64,000 nt of DNA, from positions 1 through 64,000 of the IMG/VR virus record IMGVR_UViG_3300009509_000001. One strand, written 5' to 3'. This stretch comes from a virus. This document shows, in pieces, positions 33,434 through 41,999 of the stretch; within the stretch, counting starts at the first letter, position 1; each line of letters starts with the position of its first letter. The translations under genes and the position numbers were made by a program. A model generated the notes under the pieces. That model saw nothing but the letters and a program-made list of their open reading frames with translations, was not told the origin of the DNA and searched no databases.

Positions 33434-34039
33434 CTATGCCCCCACTTCTTTGACGATTCCGCCCTCGAGCGCCGTTCCCACCATTATGTCGGCCAGGATG
33501 TCGGCATACAGGTCGGGATATGTCGCGAGCGTATCCATCGGTATCGATACGCGAATCGGCTTCTTCCCGGTAACCGGCGGCTTCCCGTTACAGAACGAGT
33601 CGACGTCCAGATACCCGAACATGTACAGCTCCACGGCATTCTCCTTCAATCTGGCAATCAGTTTGGCACACCGCCAGCAGCTGGCCGCTGCACCGGACTC
33701 GGTCACGACGCTTTTGACGATGAGCCGTCCGTGGACATCGATCGGGCATGGCTCGATGGAGCCGCCGTACCACTTGCTGTCCTCCTGGGTAAGAAGGTAC
33801 GTAGCCAGCTCCGTGAAAACGGATTCATAGCTGGCCAGGATTCTGATGTCCACGATCTGGATGTCCAGCGGCAGCAACGGATCACCGTCGGCCACAAGGG
33901 CGGCCTCGTCGACATATCCAAGCAGCGACACTTCCGCCTGCCCGGATTCCAGGTCTGCATTCAGCAGCGTACCGTCCCAGGCCAGCGCAGGGGCGCCGCA
34001 GGGCGTATCGATGCTCTTCTCAATGTATTTCTCTGCCAT
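33434..34039 (-). CDS. Small structural-block protein with TGKKP motif
   Basis: The 201-residue protein begins MAEKYIEKSIDTPCGAPALA after an AGGAGATAAATT leader. It has a Cys pair in GAAASCWRCAKLIARLKENA and the VTGKKPIRVSIPMD motif shared with the following gene. Strand-rich N- and C-terminal halves suggest a compact virion or chaperone protein. It follows the pectate-lyase-like spike gene by 13 bases. Confidence 0.4.
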   Translation of the reverse strand: MAEKYIEKSIDTPCGAPALAWDGTLLNADLESGQAEVSLLGYVDEAALVADGDPLLPLDIQIVDIRILASYESVFTELATYLLTQEDSKWYGGSIEPCPIDVHGRLIVKSVVTESGAAASCWRCAKLIARLKENAVELYMFGYLDVDSFCNGKPPVTGKKPIRVSIPMDTLATYPDLYADILADIMVGTALEGGIVKEVGA

Positions 34040-34052
34040 AATTTATCTCCTA

Positions 34053-36329
34053 TTAAAGATGTTCGCCGTCACGGAACTGCAGGGCCTTCACCAGGAAGGA
34101 CACGCCGTACGTGTTTCCGGCCGTTCCCCGACTGGCGGCTTCGATGTTCAGCCACAGCAGCTCTGCCGGATCTCCGTCGGCTTCAGCGCCCTTGTGACTG
34201 ATGTCCAGCGTAAACTGATAGGTGACCTGCTGGCCGGCCACACCGCTCTTGCTGACGGTGTGGCTCGTCTCACCGGCCGTGCTCGCAGGATCGGTGGTAG
34301 ATATGGTATCACCATCTTTGCTGGAATTCAACCAGGCGATCATCTGCAGCGTCCCGGTGCCCGAAGGAACCAGGACGACCTCCACCACAAGCGGGGCCGA
34401 CGTATCGATCCAGCGTGCGAGCGGGAACACGGCACCGACATTGTCGTCATCCGTATTGAAATTGTTGTTGATCATGCCGGCCTTGCAGTTGGAGCTGCGC
34501 CACAGATCCTGGTCGCCCATGTTGGCGCCGGCGTCCTGGAAACTGTTCCAGAACACGGGGATACCGGCGTAGGCCCTGGCGTTTCCGGACATCTGCCGGA
34601 ACCCGTCGACATTGATCTTGACATTGTCCGTCTGCAGTCTTATCTGCTCGAAGGTCGGCGCCGTAGTGATCGTGGCCGTGATAATACGGAATCTGACCCA
34701 ATAATAACTGGTGCCCAGCGTCATCGGATCAGTCTTGGTCCAGTCGGCCCGTATGGCCGGGTTGAACATGACGTCGTAAGTTCCTGTGGCCACGGTGAAC
34801 AAAGCGCTGTTCTTGCGGTAGTACTTGCCGGACGCCTGCACGGTCATGATGTTGAACCTGGACCAGACATCTCCCCAGGTTCCGGTAGCGTCATTGGCCA
34901 CCCAGGTATCGGTGATCTCGAACGTATTCGTAGTAACGTTGGTGATCTCGAACGTACCGTTGTAGTTGGTGGTTCCGGAAATCGTGACGACGTCGCCGTT
35001 GGACAATCCGTGTGCAGCGGAAGTAACGGTGACCTGGCCGCCGCCGGCATCGGCGAACGCCGTAATAGAGCCTGTCTGTGCTGTCGGGTATTCAGCAACC
35101 ATATCGCCGGAACCGAGTACGGCCGCCACCGTACTGCTGAACTGGATTCCGAGGAACTTGTGGAATTCGGAAGTGGATATGGGAACCATCGACCCGACGT
35201 AAAGCGCATCGTTGACGTCGAGGCCCATGGTGAACGTACTCGCAGCTGGGCTCTTGGCTTCGGTCGTTCTGTCAGTGTATGTCGTAAGCCCGTCGTCATA
35301 CGTATATACAAGCATGCCGTTGACGTAGCTTGCGCCTGCGCCGAGGGACGCTTTGCGCGGGAACGTCGGATGCCCGACATGCAGCTCCGCGAGTACGGCG
35401 AGCGACTCTGCTTCTGCCGCGGTGCTGAGGAAGTGCGCCTGCATTGTCGCATCCGGGTGCAGACTGAAATAGTTGGCGTCGGAGATACCGAATCCCTTCG
35501 AGATCGTCCCGGCTCCCGCCTGGTAATTCAAAACCGTGTTGTCCAGGAAACTGACGTTGAACCCGGAGAACACACTGCCTGTCCCGGTGATGTCGCAGCC
35601 ATAGTCGTTCTCGTTCATGATCCCTGCGCGGAGGATGAGTTCGCCGCCCGACTCGATGTAGCAACCCTTAGTGGCGTTGCGCACGATGACCTCGTTGGCA
35701 TCGAGTACGCCGGTGGCCGATACGTGCAGTCCGTTGACGACGCTTGCCTGCTCACTGAAGCCACTGAATAGCGTGGCGTGTCCGCCGGAGACGAAAATAA
35801 GGTCCGTCAGTGCCAGATTGCCGCCCGTACGGATGTCGAAGATAGCGGGTGTGCCCGCTTCAACCTTGATGCCGACCGTCATTGCGTCGCCGAACGGCAG
35901 GAATACCGGACGGCGGATCGTCGGACGGGCGCTTGCATGGTTCACCAGGACACAACGGGTGACGTCCAGGAACGTGATGTCGTCCAATACGTAACTGCCG
36001 GCCGCATTGATGTTGAACGCATAGGCTGACGAAAGATGATTCTGGATGGCCACGCCGATAACCTTGGAACCGGAGGACAGGGTGATGGCTTCCTGCGTCG
36101 TGTTTCCGGTGAAGTCCAGGATGGTGTCTCCACCGAGGGCCTGCAGCGTGACGTAGGCAGGGACGTTAAGCACATTGTTGCCGATGCTGTAGACGCCGGC
36201 GTTCAGATACACGACGTACGGCTTGCTGATGGACGAGTCGGTGATGGCATCCAATGCCGCCTTGATGTCGTCGCCTACGCACAGGTTGTATATCTGCTTG
36301 GCAGGATTATGATGGTTGTCGTGGCCCAT
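34053..36329 (-). CDS. Beta-helix tail spike (pectate-lyase-like) with carbohydrate-binding tail modules
   Basis: The 758-residue protein starts MGHDNHHNPAKQIYNLCVGD, then DDIKAALDAITDSS and YVVYLNAGVYSIGNNVLNVP. This is the typical entrance to a right-handed beta-helix spike. Repeated short strands run to about residue 300 (AGSYVLDDITFLDVT, GGNLALTDLIFVSGGH, GGELILRAGIMNEN). A module near residue 440 (VTVTSAAHGLSNGDVVTISG, FEITNVTTNTFEITDTW) matches a small domain frequent in phage tail proteins. The C-terminus is a beta-sandwich. Such spikes bind and often cleave surface polysaccharide; no catalytic residues can be assigned. Confidence 0.6.
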   Translation of the reverse strand: MGHDNHHNPAKQIYNLCVGDDIKAALDAITDSSISKPYVVYLNAGVYSIGNNVLNVPAYVTLQALGGDTILDFTGNTTQEAITLSSGSKVIGVAIQNHLSSAYAFNINAAGSYVLDDITFLDVTRCVLVNHASARPTIRRPVFLPFGDAMTVGIKVEAGTPAIFDIRTGGNLALTDLIFVSGGHATLFSGFSEQASVVNGLHVSATGVLDANEVIVRNATKGCYIESGGELILRAGIMNENDYGCDITGTGSVFSGFNVSFLDNTVLNYQAGAGTISKGFGISDANYFSLHPDATMQAHFLSTAAEAESLAVLAELHVGHPTFPRKASLGAGASYVNGMLVYTYDDGLTTYTDRTTEAKSPAASTFTMGLDVNDALYVGSMVPISTSEFHKFLGIQFSSTVAAVLGSGDMVAEYPTAQTGSITAFADAGGGQVTVTSAAHGLSNGDVVTISGTTNYNGTFEITNVTTNTFEITDTWVANDATGTWGDVWSRFNIMTVQASGKYYRKNSALFTVATGTYDVMFNPAIRADWTKTDPMTLGTSYYWVRFRIITATITTAPTFEQIRLQTDNVKINVDGFRQMSGNARAYAGIPVFWNSFQDAGANMGDQDLWRSSNCKAGMINNNFNTDDDNVGAVFPLARWIDTSAPLVVEVVLVPSGTGTLQMIAWLNSSKDGDTISTTDPASTAGETSHTVSKSGVAGQQVTYQFTLDISHKGAEADGDPAELLWLNIEAASRGTAGNTYGVSFLVKALQFRDGEHL

Positions 36330-36340
36330 AGTTCTCTCCC

Positions 36341-37036
36341 CTATGTTCTAAATGGTGCGTCTTTGTTCTTCGTTCCGCCCACCATTGGCCTGAAGTGAAC
36401 GTCACCAGTTTCGATGAACGGATCGGACGACATCGTGCCGTTGTAGGTCCAGGTGATTTGAATGATGCCGTCCACCTCGATCTCGTCGGTGTCGAGCAAC
36501 CCGCCCGCACCACCAGGGGCACTGAGCTGGATCTCGTTGACGACGTGGCAGAACTGCGGATAGTTGGCGATGGTCAGTCCGTTGACGGCGATCTGCAGAG
36601 CGATCGGTGGGCTGAACTTGGCGAACGGCGCAGCCGTATTGCGTGGTGCGTAGCTGACTGCCAGGTTCATCACGAAGTTGCCGCTGATCGTCTCCGCACC
36701 AAGCAGATCCGTAGCGCTTCCCGCATTGTGCGCCCAGTGCGGATGCACATACAGGTCGCTGCCCAGTACGTACCGGTGTGGGATATGGTAGCGCGTGTCG
36801 ACCTTGTCGTTGGGGCCATACTGGAACCCGCGGACTATCGTACCGCCGTTGTCCTGAAAGTTGGCCACGGCTGGTGCGTTCGCGCCGGCGTAGTCGGGAA
36901 GGACAAGGCCGATGATGTCGTCCCATCCCCAGTCGTTTGCGAGCTCGTCACCGACCTTCATGCCTTCGCTTCCGGAGGGCATGACAATTTCCGCAGGGTA
37001 TATGGTTGCTCCGTTGTGATTTTCATGTCCTGGCAT
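36341..37036 (-). CDS. Tail fibre-associated beta-rich protein
   Basis: The 231-residue protein begins MPGHENHNGATIYPAEIVMP. It has aromatic and His-rich strands (DLYVHPHWAHNAGSATDLLG) and an all-beta body ending in DVHFRPMVGGTKNKDAPF. It lies between the beta-helix spike and the concanavalin-like fibre gene. It may be a small fibre tip or a chaperone. No family assigned. Confidence 0.45.
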   Translation of the reverse strand: MPGHENHNGATIYPAEIVMPSGSEGMKVGDELANDWGWDDIIGLVLPDYAGANAPAVANFQDNGGTIVRGFQYGPNDKVDTRYHIPHRYVLGSDLYVHPHWAHNAGSATDLLGAETISGNFVMNLAVSYAPRNTAAPFAKFSPPIALQIAVNGLTIANYPQFCHVVNEIQLSAPGGAGGLLDTDEIEVDGIIQITWTYNGTMSSDPFIETGDVHFRPMVGGTKNKDAPFRT

Positions 37037-37048
37037 ATAATAATCTCC

Positions 37049-39871
37049 TTAAATCATTGGCGGACGGCGCTTGTATGGATGCGTGTCCGGAAGTTGATGC
37101 GGGAAGCCCCATTTCCAGGCGAGGTAGCCTTCGATCTTGTAGATCGTATCCGAGTCTAGCGGAACAGGTACTATCAGCACCTCGTTAACGTCTCCGAAGC
37201 CTTCGGAATCCGTACCTGCGTTACCGCCGAGTGCGGTTGCTTGATCGTCAGGTGATCCGCTGAATACGAACGATAGTGCGCCGCCGTTCTTTTGATAAGC
37301 ATTGCCACCTGGGACGAAGCCTATTAGTGCCCGCTCTGCTTCAGCCCAGGCAATGCCGGAAGCCCCCGTAAAGCCGGGCGCCATGTGTCCGACATCGTCT
37401 CCGCCCGTGTTCACGACAAACGGCTGATTGCCGGCGCTTGTGTACAGAAGCGTCCTGATCGCCGTATTCGCTCGGGGTGCCCCCACTACGAACATGTAAT
37501 AGGTAGCTCCCAGCGGAGTCGTGAAGTCCATGTTGTCGTCGAGTCCGAACGCTACGGTCTTCCCTGTAATCGTCGGTCGCTGTGCCGGTGTGGCCTGGAC
37601 CAGATGGTTGGCGTTGCCGCTCCTGTCATTCCAGGCGGATACGGCCCCGGCACCTTCATCCGTAATGGTACTGGTATACGCTGCGTCGTACCATGCTGCC
37701 GTGGCAATGTCGTTCGGCGTCCAGAGCTTGGTGCGCTGCGGCTTCTTCGCCTTGTACGGGTGGTCAGCCGGCAGATTGGCGGTCAGGCCCCACTTGTGGG
37801 CCAGGTAGCCTTCGATCTGCTGGCGAGTGGTCTGCGAGGCACCCTCAAGTACGATGATTTCGCCCATCGCGCCGTTCATGCCGACAGTGCTGTCCACGTT
37901 GAGGAGTGCGGAATCGGTTACGTCAGCCGGAACGGCGGTACCGTTGGTAGACCCCGTGGACGTCAATTCAACACCATCCAGGAAAGCCTTTGCCTCGGCA
38001 TACTGATCGCCGGCTGCGCGTGTGAACACCGCTATGTGCGCGGTGGCGTCGCCCGCTATGTCGAACTTTACCATACCGTCGATGTATCGCCAGGATAGTT
38101 GGTCCTGTTCATATGAAATGCCCAGGCTGCCGTTGCCCGCGCCGATCTGCAGGAACCTGCCAAAACCGGTGGCTGGGTCGTCGTCACTTGCGAGTACCGC
38201 TACGACACACAAATCAGGGTCGGCGCCGAGGCCGAGCCTGGACGCGATGTCCATTGACTCGGCAGCCGTATCGTCGAAATCAAGAGCGTTACGTCCGTTG
38301 ATCGTACGTATGCGCGTTGTAGGCCGCTGGCTGGCGACACTCTGTATGGCGTGCCTGGCGTTACCGCTCTTGTCATTCCACTGCTGCACGTCGGTCGACG
38401 CCTGGGAGATTATGAGAACCTCGGAGATGGCCAGGATGTACATCTGTTCGGTGACCGCTGCGCTGTCGGCGCGGCGCCACTGGAAGTCGTCCTCGGCTTC
38501 GCAGATGCCCAAAGACACGGATGCCCCGCCCACTTCCTTGCCGGCGAGAGCGGAGCCGTTCTGGGCGCAGCCCGTCCATACAGGCGTATAGTTGAAGAAC
38601 GGGGCCGTGCCGGGAAGATCCGGAGCCGACGAAACCGCGGCACCGTTCTCGAAGCGATTGATCTTGTTGGGAAGCGCGGGCGGGCTGGTGAACAGCCCTG
38701 CCAGGTTTTCCTTTACCGTTTGAGACGCCATATTGAACAGGGCGCTGTCCGTGGAGACGCCGGGGACCATATCCGTATTAACCTGGGCGGCCACCGTCGG
38801 AGTCGATACGAACGCCTTCCAGGTTATGGCTCCGAGGCCGGCAGCCGCTGCCGCCGCCTGGACGTGATTGTTGTAATCGGCGATGTTACTGGACGTCGCA
38901 TCACGCACGGTGCTGCTGACGAAGGCCATGCGATATTTGTCGCCGATCTTCCAGAGAGCGCCCGTGTTCGGATTGATCCCGCCGTTGGCCGTGAGATCCA
39001 GCAGCCCGGCGTTCACCGGAGTCCGTTCGACGGTATCGGCGTCGGCACCGTCGTACCAGGCGACCATAGCGATGTCGCTCGGGTCCCAGTCTTCCGCGGC
39101 CAGCGACGAGTCGGTGGGTGGGCGGTACTTGAACGGGTGGTCTTCCGGCAAACTGGCTGTCAGTCCCCACTTATGGGCCAGGTGACCTTCCATCTTCTGC
39201 CTATCTTCCGGACTCAAGTGCGGTGTGATGATGAACTCGGCGACTGCACCGTCGAACCTTCCTGCGGAGAAGTCGTTGGTACACAGATTAATGAAATAAA
39301 TACTGGTCGGGGCGTCCGGAATGTCTTTATCACTGATAGTAGGATCTACCGTACCGTCCCTGAATATGGAGATGGCACTCCCGTCGAACGCCCACGCTGC
39401 TATGTGCGGATTCGCATCCCAGGTGAATGTCCCTCCGGCCGACGACGGCACTGCTGCGTCATTGCCATAAAAATACCCGCCGAGACCGCCCAAAGTGGCG
39501 CCCGCTCGCAAACCCTTTCCGGCGGATCTGAACGTGAACAGGTTCTCGTTGTTGCTGAGGTCCGATATGGCCACGGCGTATACGTCGTAATCGGTGTTCC
39601 GAAGCCCTGCTGGGGATACTTTCCTCAGACGTTCTTCAAAGGTATCGTTGAAGTCAATGATGTTCTTGCCATTCAACGTACGCGTGCCGGTAGACGGCTT
39701 GAGGGCCAGCGTGGTCTCAGTCAGGTGGTTTCCTTTACCGCTCTTGTCGCTCCACTGCTCCACCCTACCAGGATTGGTGGTGTGGATAACGGTCGACAAG
39801 TCAGAGGCGTCGTACCACGCTTCGGTAGCGAGCAGCTTCGGTGTCCAGGGTCTCATTCCTATTGCTGGCAT
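37049..39871 (-). CDS. Tail fibre with three concanavalin/LamG-like modules, one split by a domain insertion
   Basis: The 940-residue protein contains three copies of a roughly 230-residue module. Each starts W.P..IA..AWYD, has V.QW.DKSGN..H and ends in a signature such as GYLAHKWGLTANLPADHPYK. The signatures lie near residues 230-250, 710-730 and 920-937. LamG-like modules bind glycans or host surface proteins. The second module is interrupted after WYDGADADTV by about 200 residues (including KYRMAFVSSTVRDATSSNIA and ITWKAFVST) unrelated to the module. The gene lies next to a two-module paralogue. Confidence 0.7.
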   Translation of the reverse strand: MPAIGMRPWTPKLLATEAWYDASDLSTVIHTTNPGRVEQWSDKSGKGNHLTETTLALKPSTGTRTLNGKNIIDFNDTFEERLRKVSPAGLRNTDYDVYAVAISDLSNNENLFTFRSAGKGLRAGATLGGLGGYFYGNDAAVPSSAGGTFTWDANPHIAAWAFDGSAISIFRDGTVDPTISDKDIPDAPTSIYFINLCTNDFSAGRFDGAVAEFIITPHLSPEDRQKMEGHLAHKWGLTASLPEDHPFKYRPPTDSSLAAEDWDPSDIAMVAWYDGADADTVERTPVNAGLLDLTANGGINPNTGALWKIGDKYRMAFVSSTVRDATSSNIADYNNHVQAAAAAAGLGAITWKAFVSTPTVAAQVNTDMVPGVSTDSALFNMASQTVKENLAGLFTSPPALPNKINRFENGAAVSSAPDLPGTAPFFNYTPVWTGCAQNGSALAGKEVGGASVSLGICEAEDDFQWRRADSAAVTEQMYILAISEVLIISQASTDVQQWNDKSGNARHAIQSVASQRPTTRIRTINGRNALDFDDTAAESMDIASRLGLGADPDLCVVAVLASDDDPATGFGRFLQIGAGNGSLGISYEQDQLSWRYIDGMVKFDIAGDATAHIAVFTRAAGDQYAEAKAFLDGVELTSTGSTNGTAVPADVTDSALLNVDSTVGMNGAMGEIIVLEGASQTTRQQIEGYLAHKWGLTANLPADHPYKAKKPQRTKLWTPNDIATAAWYDAAYTSTITDEGAGAVSAWNDRSGNANHLVQATPAQRPTITGKTVAFGLDDNMDFTTPLGATYYMFVVGAPRANTAIRTLLYTSAGNQPFVVNTGGDDVGHMAPGFTGASGIAWAEAERALIGFVPGGNAYQKNGGALSFVFSGSPDDQATALGGNAGTDSEGFGDVNEVLIVPVPLDSDTIYKIEGYLAWKWGFPHQLPDTHPYKRRPPMI

Positions 39872-39881
39872 ATGTCAATCC

Positions 39882-41999
39882 TTAAATGTGCGGAGGGTCG
39901 ATCTTGTACGGGTGGTTGGACGGCAGCTTGGCCTGCAACCCCCATTTATGGGCGAGGTAACCTTCGGCTTTCTGTCTCGTTACAGTGTCAGATACCGGGA
40001 CCATAATGAATTCACCTATAGCTGTCAGGGTGTTTGCATCGGCAAAAGCCCCCAGTTCGATTGTGTCTACGGTGAACGGAGGAGTAACCGTGCCGGTTGT
40101 CCCTGCGGCATTTCCGTTAAGATAGCCTTTAACGTTGGTCTCGTCATAGGAGCACGACACTATCATCGGCGTTGCTTCCAGTGTCGCCGAACCGAAAACC
40201 TGTTGGTTAGTTCCGGCGTCGTTTTCCATCCTGAAATTAATAGCCTTGAGTCCGTTAACCTTGGTGTATGCAAACGCCTGGCCACCGGAATTTGATAACT
40301 GCCAGAAGGCTTCATACGCCAGAAGAGGATTATACCAAGCTCCTACAAAAACTACCTCAAACCCGCCGCTGCTCGAAAACGGTAGAGACCCAACGAGCTT
40401 TCTCGGGAACTCCGAGTAAACAGTATTAAGTCCGTTTATGAACTTACTTCCTATCTGCGGCTGCGACGTAGGAACGGCTTGCGACACATGCCGGGCATTG
40501 CCACTCTTATCGCTCCACTGGCTTACAGATCCGCCAGCTTCGGTAACGGTGCTGGTAGCCGAGGCGTCATACCAGGCTGCCGTGTCGATGTCAGCAGGTG
40601 TCCACAGAACCGTAGGAGCTGCGTCCTTGTACGGGTGATCGTCAGGGAGGTTCGCAGTAAGCCCCCACTTGTGGGCCAGGTAGCCTTCGATCCGCTGGCG
40701 GTCTGCAAGAGTCGGCTCTGTCAGCATGATGATGACTTCACCAAGCTTCCCGTCCAAATTGTCGGCGCCGTTACGCCCTAATCGGCTGATTTCAAAGTCC
40801 ACTGCGCTCCAGGTTCCGGCACTGACGGGAGTTCCGCCGTTCTTGGCAACATACGCTTCGTTGTCAGATCCGACCCAGTACTCCAGAATACCTGGTGTTC
40901 CTGCCGATATACCGCTGCCGGCTGCTCCGGTGAAGTCTATACCTCCAACCTCATCGGCACCTAACCTCATATAAAACTTGTCTTGGAACAGCCCAAGTTG
41001 TGTGTATCGACTTGTAGTGGAGTCGTACACCACTGAGTTAGTCGCATCCGAATCCGTCTCCATAACAATAAAGCAGTACAACGGAGGATTATCGGTAATT
41101 ATAGATGATAATGGCATCTGTGTCTGGGGGCTAAGAGCTTGCCAGTCAAGGGTGTTTAATCCATTTATAGTCCTGGTACCTGTAATGGGCTGGACGGTAG
41201 GCGTTGGTTGGATCAGGTGGTTGGCATTACCGCTCTTGTCGCTCCACTGCTCCACCTGTCCGGGCGTCGTGGTGTCGTCGATCGTTGTTTCGTCGGCTGC
41301 ATCGTACCAGGCGGCCGTAGCAATCTTGTCAGGTGCCCAGTTGACGCGCCTGGCGCCGTTGATCTGCTCGACCTTGACGCTGGTGATGATGGCGGAAGCC
41401 GTCGCGCCGATTATGGCAATGGCCAGATCGTAGCCTTTGCGTCCGATGTCGTTGACCGGGTCGGTAGTGTATTCACCTACAAAGGTATGAACGAGGTCAT
41501 CGCTCGCCACCGATCCGGTAAGGCTTACGAATGCCCTTGCTTTCTGTATGGCACCGACACCTACAAAGTCTGACCGACTACCTAGACCTGTTGCTGGAAA
41601 CCCAGGCTCAAAGGCACACAGCCTGACATCGTAGGCACCACTGGCAGCGCCGTAAAGCTTTCCGCTAAGAAACTTGTCGTAGGCCACTGTGATCGTGAAC
41701 CGGTACGTAACCGTATTGATATTGATCGGCCCTATAACACTCTCAGCTGTGATGGCACCGGTGTTGGTGTAGTTGGGGTCAACGCCCTGTTCATCTGCTG
41801 GTCCTGGACTGACCCAGTCCCCGCTAGAGGCATTATTCAAGCCGATACGATCAGCACCGAAGCCATTACTGGACCTAAGCCAGCCGACCGTCGGAACTCC
41901 CTGTAGATACCCGGGAACGACAGGGCTCTCGAAGCCCTCCTCAAACAGAAGAGCTCCCGGCGCAAGCTGCTTTGCGGTGGCTAATACTAGATTGCTCAT
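39882..41999 (-). CDS. Tail fibre with two concanavalin/LamG-like modules
   Basis: The 705-residue protein has a distinct N-terminal beta domain (about 1-215) with GALLFEEGFESPVVPGYLQG. Two modules of the same type as in the following gene come next. They start WAPDKIATAAWYDAADETTI and WTPADIDTAAWYDASATSTV and end GYLAHKWGLTANLPDDHPYK and GYLAHKWGLQAKLPSNHPYK. The N-terminal part may attach the fibre to the virion. Its ATG overlaps the stop of the 985-residue fibre gene. Receptor binding is inferred from domain type. Confidence 0.7.
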   Translation of the reverse strand: MSNLVLATAKQLAPGALLFEEGFESPVVPGYLQGVPTVGWLRSSNGFGADRIGLNNASSGDWVSPGPADEQGVDPNYTNTGAITAESVIGPININTVTYRFTITVAYDKFLSGKLYGAASGAYDVRLCAFEPGFPATGLGSRSDFVGVGAIQKARAFVSLTGSVASDDLVHTFVGEYTTDPVNDIGRKGYDLAIAIIGATASAIITSVKVEQINGARRVNWAPDKIATAAWYDAADETTIDDTTTPGQVEQWSDKSGNANHLIQPTPTVQPITGTRTINGLNTLDWQALSPQTQMPLSSIITDNPPLYCFIVMETDSDATNSVVYDSTTSRYTQLGLFQDKFYMRLGADEVGGIDFTGAAGSGISAGTPGILEYWVGSDNEAYVAKNGGTPVSAGTWSAVDFEISRLGRNGADNLDGKLGEVIIMLTEPTLADRQRIEGYLAHKWGLTANLPDDHPYKDAAPTVLWTPADIDTAAWYDASATSTVTEAGGSVSQWSDKSGNARHVSQAVPTSQPQIGSKFINGLNTVYSEFPRKLVGSLPFSSSGGFEVVFVGAWYNPLLAYEAFWQLSNSGGQAFAYTKVNGLKAINFRMENDAGTNQQVFGSATLEATPMIVSCSYDETNVKGYLNGNAAGTTGTVTPPFTVDTIELGAFADANTLTAIGEFIMVPVSDTVTRQKAEGYLAHKWGLQAKLPSNHPYKIDPPHI

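Noticed and set aside
33846-35771. A 641-codon open frame on the plus strand
   Set aside because: It is antisense to the beta-helix spike gene, whose product has clear fold features; the plus product has no recognisable pattern.
38351-40006. A 551-codon open frame on the plus strand
   Set aside because: It spans the junction of two minus-strand fibre genes with clear repeat modules and is not compatible with them as a gene.
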